From JAHIYU01 sp964476155 (GTDB taxonomy: Bacteria > Krumholzibacteriota > Krumholzibacteriia > LZORAL124-64-63): 64,000 nt of DNA. This document shows positions 8,694 to 18,463 of the stretch, piece by piece (the stretch's first letter is position 1; the number at the start of each line of letters is the position of its first letter). Where the stretch lies: positions 23,812-87,811 of the forward strand of contig CAYYYS010000009.1 of assembly GCA_964476155.1 (NCBI GenBank), read 5' to 3'. Both the position numbers and the translations under genes were made by a program. The notes beneath the pieces are model-generated. The model was given only the letters and a program-made list of their open reading frames with translations, had not been told where the DNA came from and ran no database searches.

Positions 8694-9446
8694 GTGCTTT
8701 TTTACTCATGGAACGTCAATGGAATCCGCGCGGCCCTGGGCAAGGGATTCAGGGGATTCTTCGATGCAGAATCACCGGATGTCATTTGTTTACAGGAAAC
8801 TAGAGCGTTGCCTGAGCAGGTGGATTTTGCGCGCGAGGGATATCACGCCTTCTGGAATCCAGCCGAGAAAAAGGGCTATTCGGGGGTCGCCACATTCACG
8901 CGACACGAGCCGTTGCGCGTGCAAAATGGAATGGGTATCGAAGAGCACGATCACGAGGGTCGGGTGCTGACTCTGGAATTCGGGGACTTTTTCCTGGTCA
9001 ACGTCTACACGCCCAATTCCCAGCGGGATCTGGCCCGTCTCGATTATCGCCGACGCTGGGATGCCGACTTCCTGGCCTTCCTCAAGGCTCTGAAAAAAGA
9101 GAAACCCGTGGTCTTTTGTGGCGATCTCAACGTCTCCCACAAACCCATCGACCTGACCAACCCCAAGCCCAACCAACGCAACGCCGGCTTCACGATCGAG
9201 GAACGCTCCGGTTTCGACAATCTGGTCGGCGCGGGTTTCATCGATACCTTCCGCGAATTCGAGAGCGGTGGCGGTCACTATAGCTGGTGGACCTACCGCA
9301 ACGATGCCCGTCGACGGAATATCGGCTGGCGCCTGGACTATTTCCTGATCTCCTCCGCCTTGCGCCCGCGACTCGCACGCGCCTGGATCCTGGCCGAGGT
9401 CATGGGCTCGGACCACTGTCCGGTGGCCATCGATCTGTCCCTTTAG
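8694..9446 (+). CDS. xth: Exodeoxyribonuclease III / AP endonuclease
   Basis: The 250-residue protein follows the ExoA/Xth layout: SWNVNGIRAA, the metal-binding Glu in CLQETR, NVYTPNSQ, the catalytic Asp/Asn in GDLNVSHKPIDL, and the C-terminal LDYFLISS and GSDHCPV motifs. It acts in base-excision repair at abasic sites. The GTG at 8694 is the only sensible start, since MLFYSWN matches the family N-terminus; AAAGGA lies about 12 bases upstream. It is divergent from the secreted-protein gene at 8539. Confidence 0.93.
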   Translation: MLFYSWNVNGIRAALGKGFRGFFDAESPDVICLQETRALPEQVDFAREGYHAFWNPAEKKGYSGVATFTRHEPLRVQNGMGIEEHDHEGRVLTLEFGDFFLVNVYTPNSQRDLARLDYRRRWDADFLAFLKALKKEKPVVFCGDLNVSHKPIDLTNPKPNQRNAGFTIEERSGFDNLVGAGFIDTFREFESGGGHYSWWTYRNDARRRNIGWRLDYFLISSALRPRLARAWILAEVMGSDHCPVAIDLSL

Positions 9447-9665
9447 CCCGGATTATTCATGAATGAGGTGGGCTGCGGATTCGTGGTTAAGTCTGTATGA
9501 TTTCAACTGATTGAGAGCTCACGTACTTCGAAGGCTCCGTGAAACCGGAGCCGGCGGCTTGATATGCTGTTTGGTCGAAGGTGAGTCGATGGGCCTGAGC
9601 ACAATGGTAGTGGGGAGAAATCAGTCGCTTAGTCGAGCGACCGTCCACGCCTGACCGCTGATGTC
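9447..9665. other. Intergenic stretch with a shared 16-base motif
   Basis: The 326 bases between xth and the Cys-rich gene hold no convincing ORF. Directly after the xth stop is CCCGGATTATTCATGA (9447-9462), which recurs with one variable base at both arms of the inverted repeat at 42654-42747. A small GGCTCCG/CGGAGCC hairpin follows near 9531-9550. Nothing else was recognised before the promoter at 9666. Confidence 0.4.
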
Positions 9666-9694
9666 TTGCCATTTGTCTGTAACAAATATATACT
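9666..9694 (+). promoter_or_regulatory. Sigma70-type promoter for the Cys-rich gene
   Basis: TTGCCA (9666-9671) and TATACT (9689-9694) are separated by 17 bases, close to the housekeeping consensus, in the AT-rich stretch upstream of the gene at 9773. A start near 9701 would give a leader of about 70 nt containing the hairpin at 9721-9747. Confidence 0.55.
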
Positions 9695-9720
9695 GAATTA
9701 CTCTGATATCTAGATAGTCG

Positions 9721-9747
9721 ACGATACCGGTTTCCCGGTGTCGTTTT
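9721..9747 (+). terminator. Leader hairpin with T-run, possible attenuator
   Basis: ACGATACCGG pairs with CCGGTGTCGT (one G-T wobble) around a TTTC loop and is followed by TTTT. It lies between the promoter at 9666-9694 and the ribosome-binding site of the Cys-rich gene, a position fitting transcription attenuation. Confidence 0.45.
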
Positions 9748-9772
9748 GAATCTCCCCGGAAGGAACAAGATC

Positions 9773-10285
9773 ATGAAGAAGCTGACCATCCTGGTGACGT
9801 TGGCTGCCGTCGTCGCCTTCGCCGCCGTCGCCGTCGCCGGCGGTCCCGGCTGTTCGGCCAAGTCCCTGAAGGGCGACACCGCCAAGTCCTGCGCCGCGTC
9901 GGCCGCCGCCGCCGGTATGGACAAGTGCTGTGTCGAGGCCGCCGCCGCCGGCAAGGGTTGCTGTGACCAGAGCGCCGAAGCCGTCAAGGCCGCCTACACC
10001 AACGTTTGCGCCACCGAGGTCGCCCTGGCCGACATGCACAAGTGTTGTGCCGAGGCGGTCCAGGTCGGCAAGGGCTGTTGCGGCAACAGCGCCGATGAGA
10101 CGAAGGCCGCCTTTGCCGCCAAGGTAGCCAAGGCCAAGGCCATGTTCGCGGCCAGGGGTGACATGCACAAGTGCTGCGCCGCGGCCGTCGACACGGGCAA
10201 GGGTTGCTGTAGTGGGACTGCAGAGGAATTGAAGGCCGCGTTGGACCAGAAAGCTGCCGCGGCTCTCGAGGCTGCCGGCTCCTGA
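9773..10285 (+). CDS. Exported Cys-rich protein with three CC-x9-CC repeats
   Basis: The 170-residue precursor has a signal peptide (MKKLTILVTLAAVVAFAAVA). The mature part is rich in Ala, Lys and Cys and contains three copies of a motif of the form M-x-K-C-C-x9-C-C-x2-S/T-A-E, with cysteine pairs at 52/53 and 63/64, 91/92 and 102/103, and 134/135 and 145/146. There are 15 cysteines in total. Each repeat ends in a Lys/Ala helix-like segment. GGAAGG precedes the ATG. The layout suggests metal binding or a disulfide-linked helical array in the periplasm; no family is recognised. Confidence 0.8.
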   Translation: MKKLTILVTLAAVVAFAAVAVAGGPGCSAKSLKGDTAKSCAASAAAAGMDKCCVEAAAAGKGCCDQSAEAVKAAYTNVCATEVALADMHKCCAEAVQVGKGCCGNSADETKAAFAAKVAKAKAMFAARGDMHKCCAAAVDTGKGCCSGTAEELKAALDQKAAAALEAAGS

Positions 10286-10311
10286 GTCGACCCACGATTG
10301 ATCGTCTCGTC

Positions 10312-10346
10312 GCCCCGCCTGGCGCACATGCCGGGCGGAGCTTTTT
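10312..10346 (+). terminator. Rho-independent terminator
   Basis: GCCCCGCC pairs with GGGCGGAGC in a hairpin (minor mismatches) followed by five T, 26 bases after the Cys-rich gene's stop codon. It isolates that gene from glnS. Confidence 0.75.
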
Positions 10347-10516
10347 CGTGGGTGTTGCGCTGCTGTTTTACACGGGATGGCAAATTGAAGTCCGTGGTCC
10401 CAAGGGAGCACGGGCGTCCGTCAAGGGCGCCGCTTCCGCTAAGCGCCTCCGCCTGTTATCCTGTACGTCGTAATGATGACGTCACGCCGATCCCATCCGA
10501 ACCCGAACGAGGCACC

Positions 10517-12190
<1,674 letters not shown>

Positions 12191-12211
12191 ACCCACACTC
12201 CGGGAGAAACG

Positions 12212-14275
12212 ATGAAGACGATCGCCCCCTGTCTGTTTATTTGCACCTTGGCCCTGTTCGCCTGCGCGCCGGCCACCGCCGCCGACCGCGAGGACTTCAC
12301 CGTGGAGGCGTTTCTCCAGGTACCCATCGTCACATCGCCGGTCGTTTCACCCGACGGCGCACGCGTGGCCTATCTCCAGCGCGGACGCGACCTGGAGGAG
12401 GATGTCTACGAGTACTTCCTGTGGGTTGCGGACCTGGAGAGCGGCAAGACCCGCCAGATCAGTTTCGACGGCACACGGATCTCCGGCCTGGGTTGGCGTC
12501 CCGACGGCGCCCTGAGTTTTCGCGCCAAACGCGACGAGGCCTCCCAGGTATGGATCAACCCACTCGATGGTTCGGAGCCGCGACCGGTGACCGATCTGGC
12601 CGACGGTGTGCACGCCTATTGGTGGGCGCCCGACGGGCAGTCGCTCGCAGTGCTGGCGTCGCCGGCCGAGGATGAAGCCGAGGAAGAGGATGAGGACGCC
12701 GTCGACGAAGACCGTGCCGACTGGACCGTCTTCGATCGGCTCGAGCAACCCGACGAGTTCGACCAGGTGTGGATCGTGGACGTTCTGCCCGACGGCCCCG
12801 CCGACACCGAGCCCCGTCAGCTTACCGAAGCGCCTCTGAATCCCCAGCACGTGGCCTGGTCGCCCGACGGCAAGCAGCTGGCCGTCACCTACAACGCGCG
12901 CTTTTCCGGCCTGGTGGACGAAGAACAGCGCGTCGGCCTGCTCGATATCGACAGCGGCGAGCTGACCCTGATCAGCGACCCCGACCGTCACGCCTCCCTG
13001 GCGGCGTTCAGCCCCGACGGCCGCAGCCTGGCCTACTACATGGACCGTGCCGACGATCTGCGCGCCTATCTGAATCTCAAGGACCTCTTCATCTGCGACC
13101 TGCGCGATGGTGAGACCCGGGACCTCACGCCCGACACGCAGCTCTGTCTCTCGGGATACGGGTCTACGCCCGCCGATCCGCCCTTCTGGTCGGCCGACGG
13201 CCGGCGTATCTATCTGCGCGTGTCCGATCGGCGCGACATGAACGTCTTCAGCATCGACGCGCGCAACGGCGAGATGACCCAGACGACCCGGCACGCGGGC
13301 AACGTGAGCGGTCTACACATGGCCGGCGACGTGCTGGCCTACGTGGAGAGCGAACTGCATCGTCCCGGCGCCATCTGGGCCGGCAAGCCCGGGCAGACCC
13401 GCCAATTGGTCGACACAGACATAGAGGTAGCGGCCTACGACCTGATCCCGCCCACCCGCCTCGACCTGCCCGGCCACGATGGCCTCACGGTCGAGGGCTT
13501 TCTCTTCCTGCCGCCCGGCAAGGACGCGCAGGACGGTCCGTTCCCCTTCATCATGGAGATGCACGGCGGGCCTTTCTCGCGTTACGGCAATTCCTGGACG
13601 ACCCGTTATCCCTGGCAGGTCCTGTCGCACAAGGGCTACGCGGTCTTCATCGCGAATCCGCGCGGCGGCACCGCCTACGGCCAGGACTTCCTGCGCGGCG
13701 TCTATCGCAACTACGGCACCGACGACTACCTGGACCTGATGGCCGCCTGCGACGCCTTGGTCGAGCGCGGCATCGCCGATCCGGAGCGCATGGGTTTCAC
13801 GGGCTACAGCTATGGCGGTCTGTCGACGAACAACGTCATCTCGCGCACCGATCGCTTCGCCGCCGCCGTGTCGATCGCCGGCATCTTCAATTACGTGTCG
13901 GCCATGGGGCAGAGCAATCCGCAGCTCTTCATCGACAGCTATCGTCAGCCCTGGGCCGGCGACCTGCAACGCATGTGGGAACACAGCCCGGTCTCGCGGG
14001 CCGGCAACCTGGTGACACCGACCCTGGTCATGCACGGCACCGAAGACCTGCCCGTCGACCCGCGCCAGTCCATCGAACTGTTCAGCTATCTCCAGCTCAA
14101 CGGCGCGCCTAGTCGGCTGGTCCTGTATCCGGGGGAGGGCCACGGCATCAACCGGCCGAGTCACATGCTCGACTACGAGACCCGCGAGCTCGCGTGGTTC
14201 GATCACTATCTGCTCGGTGACGAGGACGCCGAGGGCGCCGCGATGCCGGAGCCCGTGGAGGAGACGGTTCGCTGA
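12212..14275 (+). CDS. S9 family (acylaminoacyl-peptidase-like) exported peptidase
   Basis: The 687-residue protein starts with a signal peptide (MKTIAPCLFICTLALFACAP), followed by a beta-propeller with WSPDGKQLA-type blades. A strongly acidic loop (EDEAEEEDEDAVDEDRAD) interrupts the propeller near residues 150-170. The C-terminal alpha/beta hydrolase has the nucleophile serine in GYSYGG (about residue 532) and the histidine in GEGHGI (about 645). It would release di- or acyl-amino acids from short peptides in the periplasm. GGGAG precedes the ATG. It sits 21 bp after glnS and may share its transcript. Confidence 0.92.
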   Translation: MKTIAPCLFICTLALFACAPATAADREDFTVEAFLQVPIVTSPVVSPDGARVAYLQRGRDLEEDVYEYFLWVADLESGKTRQISFDGTRISGLGWRPDGALSFRAKRDEASQVWINPLDGSEPRPVTDLADGVHAYWWAPDGQSLAVLASPAEDEAEEEDEDAVDEDRADWTVFDRLEQPDEFDQVWIVDVLPDGPADTEPRQLTEAPLNPQHVAWSPDGKQLAVTYNARFSGLVDEEQRVGLLDIDSGELTLISDPDRHASLAAFSPDGRSLAYYMDRADDLRAYLNLKDLFICDLRDGETRDLTPDTQLCLSGYGSTPADPPFWSADGRRIYLRVSDRRDMNVFSIDARNGEMTQTTRHAGNVSGLHMAGDVLAYVESELHRPGAIWAGKPGQTRQLVDTDIEVAAYDLIPPTRLDLPGHDGLTVEGFLFLPPGKDAQDGPFPFIMEMHGGPFSRYGNSWTTRYPWQVLSHKGYAVFIANPRGGTAYGQDFLRGVYRNYGTDDYLDLMAACDALVERGIADPERMGFTGYSYGGLSTNNVISRTDRFAAAVSIAGIFNYVSAMGQSNPQLFIDSYRQPWAGDLQRMWEHSPVSRAGNLVTPTLVMHGTEDLPVDPRQSIELFSYLQLNGAPSRLVLYPGEGHGINRPSHMLDYETRELAWFDHYLLGDEDAEGAAMPEPVEETVR

Positions 14276-14347
14276 GTGGCGAGCGGAAACAAAGACTAGT
14301 ACCGTCTTGTAATGACGAGACACCTGAACTCAAGGGGGAACACGACA

Positions 14348-14713
14348 ATGAGGATTCTACTCACGACGACCGCGCTGCTGGTCCTGACCATCGCCATAGC
14401 CGCTGCCGCGCCCACCGGCGCCTAGCTGGATCTCGAAAACTGCGCCATGTGCAAAAACCTGACCGACGATCAGGAGCTCTTTGAAGGCATGGTGTGGGAC
14501 AACCAGCTCTTCGCCAACGGAATGGTGGAGATCACCACCGTTTCCACTCATTTCGAAAAGCGTTTCGAGAAACTCATGGGCAAGATGCAGGCGACCGGCA
14601 ACAGGATGATGGCCGGCGAGCGGCTGCCCATGTGCGGCATGTGCCAGTCCTACGGCGGACCATCCTTGTGGGTGGTCCGCCTCTTTGCCGGCTCTACCGA
14701 TAGTAAGCTTTGA
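14348..14713 (+). pseudogene. Small exported CxxC protein interrupted by an amber codon
   Basis: An ATG at 14348 starts a signal peptide (MRILLTTTALLVLTIAIAAA) that hits an in-frame TAG at 14423-14425. The same frame then continues with LDLENCAMCKNL, a helical middle section and MCGMCQSYGG, giving two C-x-x-C pairs. A CAG-to-TAG change would account for the break. The frame also reads through a terminator hairpin at 14654-14686, so the true stop seems lost too. If translation restarted at 14447 the product would lack its signal and first cysteine. Confidence 0.65.
14654..14686 (+). terminator. Rho-independent terminator
   Basis: GGCGGACCA pairs perfectly with TGGTCCGCC around a short loop and is followed by TCTTT. 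It overlaps the 3' end of the interrupted CxxC gene. Confidence 0.65.
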
Positions 14714-15188
14714 TCAGGCCCCAGTTCGCAGGTACATCGGGCTGATCAGCCACGCCCGTGGTGCCATCGAGACAGCCCGAATCGTTTGCGGCGCTGAAGA
14801 TGGCCGGGCCGCTCTGGCCCACCTCTCCGACTGTGAAGACCGTGTCCACCTCGAGCCAACCCATCGCTTCGTAGTCAAACCAGCGGAAACGCAAGGTCCA
14901 TGTCCCGGCCGGCACGTTTTCGACCGTGTTTTCGAGATCGAAACAGCAGATGCAGTAGCACTGCGGATTCACTTCGGTTTCGGTGATCACCAGGCGGTCG
15001 TTCTGCCAGTCCAGGGCATAGTCGAAGGGGTCGTGGCAGCAATTGTAGAGAGCCGCGTCGTGAAAGACGGTCACATCGGCGCCATCCACTTCCACGTGGA
15101 TCACGTCGCCGTTCTCGCACGAGTTGTCCTGGGCCGACGCGGCGGACAGGGTTGCCAGCAGGGTGATCAGGATCAGCATCGTCTTCAT
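14694..15188 (-). CDS. Secreted Cys-rich protein, paralogue A
   Basis: The 164-residue product has a signal peptide (MKTMLILITLLATLSAASAQ). It shares a plan with its upstream neighbour: a CC pair in YNCCHDPFDY (Cys50/51), a C-x-C-x-CC cluster in QCYCICCFDL (Cys77, 79, 81, 82), then PAGTW, W-D-E-rich strands, GQ, SGCLD and a final NWGLIKAYYR. The shared ending and cysteine pattern define a small family not recognised from memory. A beta-sandwich with a metal site or disulfide knot is plausible. GGGGGAC precedes the ATG. Confidence 0.75.
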   Translation of the reverse strand: MKTMLILITLLATLSAASAQDNSCENGDVIHVEVDGADVTVFHDAALYNCCHDPFDYALDWQNDRLVITETEVNPQCYCICCFDLENTVENVPAGTWTLRFRWFDYEAMGWLEVDTVFTVGEVGQSGPAIFSAANDSGCLDGTTGVADQPDVPANWGLIKAYYR

Positions 15189-15207
15189 GTCGTCCCCCCG
15201 GATCGGT

Positions 15208-15717
15208 TCAGTGGTAGATGGCCTTGATGTCGCTCCATGTCGTGCTCCGGGGCTCGGGTTCGGTCGGCACGCCCGTCGTATCGAGACAGCCCGAGTTGGC
15301 CGATACGGGAGCGCCGTGTACGAAGCCCTGTCCCACGTCGGGTACGGTGATCTGGCCGTGCCAGTCGATCCAGACGTGGGTTTCCTCGTCCAGCCAGGAG
15401 AAGGTGACCTGCCAGGGGCCCGGTTGGGCGTCGGGGATCGTCACGCCGAGGTCGAAGCAGCAGTTGCAGTCGCAGGGCGGATCGGCCGCCACGTGCTCGA
15501 CGATGAACAGGGTCGCGTCGCCGAAGTGGACCTCGTAGGTGATCGGCTCGGGGCAGCAGTTGTACTGGGCCCCGTCGTGGAAGAGGTGCAGGTCGCTGGT
15601 GGCGGGATCGATCTCTACGCGGACCTCGTCGGTGCCGTTGCACCAGAGGTAGTCGTCGGCGGTGGCTGGCGCGACGAACAGAGTGAGCGTGAACAGCACT
15701 GACAGAATTGAACGCAT
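15208..15717 (-). CDS. Secreted Cys-rich protein, paralogue B
   Basis: The 169-residue product has a signal peptide (MRSILSVLFTLTLFVAPATA). It aligns along its length with paralogue A: YNCCPEPITY (Cys54/55), PPCDCNCCFDL (Cys82, 84, 86, 87), PGPWQV, GQ, NSGCLDTTGV and TWSDIKAIYH. The ATG at 15717 has GGAGGG just upstream and starts the signal peptide; an earlier start adds proline-rich non-signal residues. Only 19 bp separate it from paralogue A, so the two form a tandem-duplicated operon with B first. Confidence 0.77.
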   Translation of the reverse strand: MRSILSVLFTLTLFVAPATADDYLWCNGTDEVRVEIDPATSDLHLFHDGAQYNCCPEPITYEVHFGDATLFIVEHVAADPPCDCNCCFDLGVTIPDAQPGPWQVTFSWLDEETHVWIDWHGQITVPDVGQGFVHGAPVSANSGCLDTTGVPTEPEPRSTTWSDIKAIYH

Positions 15718-15811
15718 GGATCCCTCCCAGGCCATGGGTTCCGGCGGGGGCGGCATTATGAACAGATGATATCGATATTCACGGAAATCGTCAAGAGGTT
15801 GTCTGTAACCC

Positions 15812-16006
15812 TCACGATGACTTGGGCTTACCTCCGCCGGAGGTGAGCAGCCACCCCATCAAAACGCCGAAAAGCACGGCGGTGACGGGATTGCCGGTGA
15901 CGCCTCAGGTGGAGCCGGCGCAGCGCTGCCAGTAGTGGAAGGCGTAGCCGGCGGCGGCGCCGGCGGTGGGGCCGATCAGTTTCTTGAGGATTTTGTTCGC
16001 GTTCAT
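15812..16006 (-). pseudogene. DUF6132-like small membrane protein with in-frame TGA
   Basis: MNANKILKKLIGPTAGAAAG begins a 64-codon frame with two membrane helices around a GST-stop-GVTGNP turn. Relatives that I recall have a cysteine (GTC or GSC before P/V-T-G/S-NP) where this frame has TGA (15905-15907). The second helix (VLFGVLMGWLL) and a natural stop at 15812 follow in the same frame. A simple nonsense change of TGT/TGC is most likely; selenocysteine is possible in principle, but I see no convincing SECIS-like hairpin just after the TGA. Too short for ordinary ORF calling. Confidence 0.65.
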
Positions 16007-16109
16007 CCCAACAAGATCGGCCAATACTCCGGAAAAGCAAAGAGCGACGGTTTCAACCGTCCCTCATATGCGCCGGGCTCGGGCTACCAGTACTCCGCCG
16101 ACGGTCGAC

Positions 16110-17471
16110 TCAACGCAGCGGTGTTTCCGACTCTGCCAGCGCCCACAGCAATGCCGCCACCACCGCCACGTTTTGCTGCAGGTCGGCGGGGTTCACCTTG
16201 TCGATCGTGTCGGACGGACTGTGGTGATAGGTGAAGTAATCGGGGTTGTCGGTGCGATGGCCGATCAGCGGCACACCGGCGTCGGCCATGAACGAGATGT
16301 CCACGCCGCCCCAGCCCGCGGTGACCGACGCGGCGCCGAAGGATTCCAACGGCTTCGTCAGCTCGGCCAGCTTCGCGATGGACAACGAATCCCCGTTCAC
16401 GGTGAAGCCGCGCGGCGGGAAGCCGCCCGAGTCGGACTCGATGGCAGCCACGTGATTCGCCAGCTCGTCGGCATGGTCGGCGGCGTAGGCCTTGCCGCCG
16501 GTCTGGGTCATCTCCTCGTCGGCGAAGAGGACCACGCGGATGGTGCGGCGCGGTTGCAGGCCCATCCGTTGTAGCAGCGCGGCGGCTTCCATGGCGATCA
16601 CACAGCCGGCGCCGTCGTCGTGGGCGCCGCAGCCCGCGTCCCACGAGTCGAGGTGACCGGAGACCACGACGATCTCCTCGGGATGCTCGCGCCCGGTCAG
16701 CTCTCCGATCACGTTGGCCGACAGGACGTCTTCGTGCCATTTTGCGGCCATTTCCAGCCTCACACGGACAGGCAAGCCGCGATCGAACTGGCGATGTAGC
16801 CGGGCCGCGTCCTCCACCGCCAGGGCGGCGGCGGGGATGCGCTGGATGGTGTCGCCCTCGTCGTAGCTCATGACTCCCGTATGGGGCGTGCAGTCGCGGG
16901 CGTGGGTGACCGAACGGATCAGGCAGCCCACCGCGCCGTGCTTGGCGGCGGCGATGGCGCCGCGTACCCGATATTGCACCGTGCGGCCGTAGCCGTCCCA
17001 GGGTGCGTCGAACAGGACGATGCGACCGGCGGCCTCGTCGGCGCGCGTCTCGAGTTCGTCGAAATCGCTCACGGCCAGCACGTCGGCCTCGACCCCGCCC
17101 GGCGGCGTCCCCACGCTGCCGCCCAGTCCGATCATCGTGAGTCGTGATTGATGGGGCTCCAGCAGCCAGGCCGACTCGTCGCCCCGCACCCAGTGGGGCA
17201 CCAGGACCGGTTCGCGGCGCACGTTGACCAGTCCCGCGTCGGTCATCCGGTCGATCGCCCACTCGACCGCCAACTCGTAGTTGGCCGAGCCGCTCAGGCG
17301 CGCGCCGGCCACATCGCACAGCTCCTCCAGCAACGCGTAGGCGGAACTGTCGGTCATGGCCGTTTCGAGGACGTGTTGCATGACCAGGGGGACGGGGTCG
17401 TGATCGGGCTCGATCGAAGAGGCGAACAGGGGCGTGGCGATCACGAGTGTCAGCACGAGGATACGGATCAT
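16110..17471 (-). CDS. M28 family exported peptidase
   Basis: The 453-residue protein has a signal peptide (MIRILVLTLVIATPLFASSI), an inserted PA domain (VQYRVRGAIAAAKHGAVGC), and the two-zinc M28 site: His/Asp in SGHLDSWDAG, Asp in HDDGAG, the Glu pair in FADEE, Asp in ESDSGG and His in YHHSPSDTID. This is the layout of glutamate carboxypeptidase/plasma carboxypeptidase Q homologues, which trim dipeptides or C-termini. GGAGG precedes the ATG. It follows the EamA transporter gene by 13 bp on the same strand, so they likely form an operon. Confidence 0.92.
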   Translation of the reverse strand: MIRILVLTLVIATPLFASSIEPDHDPVPLVMQHVLETAMTDSSAYALLEELCDVAGARLSGSANYELAVEWAIDRMTDAGLVNVRREPVLVPHWVRGDESAWLLEPHQSRLTMIGLGGSVGTPPGGVEADVLAVSDFDELETRADEAAGRIVLFDAPWDGYGRTVQYRVRGAIAAAKHGAVGCLIRSVTHARDCTPHTGVMSYDEGDTIQRIPAAALAVEDAARLHRQFDRGLPVRVRLEMAAKWHEDVLSANVIGELTGREHPEEIVVVSGHLDSWDAGCGAHDDGAGCVIAMEAAALLQRMGLQPRRTIRVVLFADEEMTQTGGKAYAADHADELANHVAAIESDSGGFPPRGFTVNGDSLSIAKLAELTKPLESFGAASVTAGWGGVDISFMADAGVPLIGHRTDNPDYFTYHHSPSDTIDKVNPADLQQNVAVVAALLWALAESETPLR

Positions 17472-17484
17472 GGCGACCTCCGGG

Positions 17485-18363
17485 TCAGCTCAAGGTGACC
17501 AGCAATATACCGCAGATCGCCAGGAACGCGGCGGCGAATTTGCGTCGCGTGAACGCTTCATGCAGGAAGATCGAGGCGAAGATCAGCACGAAGATGGTGC
17601 TGGTCTGGTTGAGGATCGCGGCGATGCTCGCGTCGGTGTACTTCATGCCGCCCAACCAGAGCATGAGTGAAAAATAGGAGCCGAGGATGGTGGCGGGCAG
17701 CGCGAAGCGCCATTCGCGGCGGGGGCGGAACGTGTCCAGGTAGGCCCGTCGTCGCGGCGAGATCAGCGCCGCTACGATCATGAACGCCATGGCCCCGACC
17801 TGTCGTACCGTCGTGGCCCAGAGGACCGGTACGTCATCGAGGACCGTCTTGGCGATCACCACGCCGAACGACAGGGCGAACATCGACCCGACCGCCCACA
17901 GGACGCCCTTGACCTGGGTGTTCCGGTCGTGCCCCCCGGGGGGCTTGATCCGCGAGGCCAGCAGCACGCCGCCGAGGATCAGGGCCATCCCCAACCCGTG
18001 CAGCGCCGACAGTCGCTCGCCGAGCAGGATGAACGCGAAGGCCACCACCAGCGGCGAGTACAGGCAGTCGATGATGGCGGTGATGCCCGCGCCGATGATG
18101 TTCAGGCCCTTGTGGAACATGGTGTCGGCCACGCCGACGGCGATCACGCCGCTGGCGATCAGCGTCAGGTAGACGTGCAGGGGCACGTCGGCCCGATAGA
18201 GGCCCTGTCCGGCCAGAAGCGTGGTGACGATCAACAGCACGGAACTCACACCCACCCGGAACAGGTTCAGCGCAAAGGGAGAGTAGGTCTCACCCGCCCT
18301 TTTGATGAAGATGACCGCCGTCGCCCACACGATCGCGCAGCCCAGTGCGAAGAGTTCACCCAT
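17485..18363 (-). CDS. EamA/DMT-family transporter
   Basis: The product has about ten hydrophobic helices in two EamA repeats (first: WATAVIFIKRAGETYSPFAL; second: SFGVVIAKTVLDDVPVLWAT and FVLIFASIFLHEAFTRRK). Such proteins export amino acids or metabolites from the cytoplasm. The ATG at 18363 is preferred because AGGA lies eight bases upstream; alternatives at 18372 and further upstream lack a site. The adjacent M28 peptidase may be co-transcribed; a link between peptide breakdown and amino-acid export is only inference. Confidence 0.85.
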   Translation of the reverse strand: MGELFALGCAIVWATAVIFIKRAGETYSPFALNLFRVGVSSVLLIVTTLLAGQGLYRADVPLHVYLTLIASGVIAVGVADTMFHKGLNIIGAGITAIIDCLYSPLVVAFAFILLGERLSALHGLGMALILGGVLLASRIKPPGGHDRNTQVKGVLWAVGSMFALSFGVVIAKTVLDDVPVLWATTVRQVGAMAFMIVAALISPRRRAYLDTFRPRREWRFALPATILGSYFSLMLWLGGMKYTDASIAAILNQTSTIFVLIFASIFLHEAFTRRKFAAAFLAICGILLVTLS

Positions 18364-18463
18364 TCCGTGCATCCTACCGGAAAGCCATTGCGTACTTGTA
18401 TTTGCTGCCTGGTACCGGGACAATGGTACCGTTCCCGCAGGACATCAACCCCGGAGGTCGAAT

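Noticed and set aside
15812..16006. Firm selenoprotein call
   Set aside because: No SECIS-like hairpin is evident directly after the TGA, and decay by nonsense mutation is common in this window.
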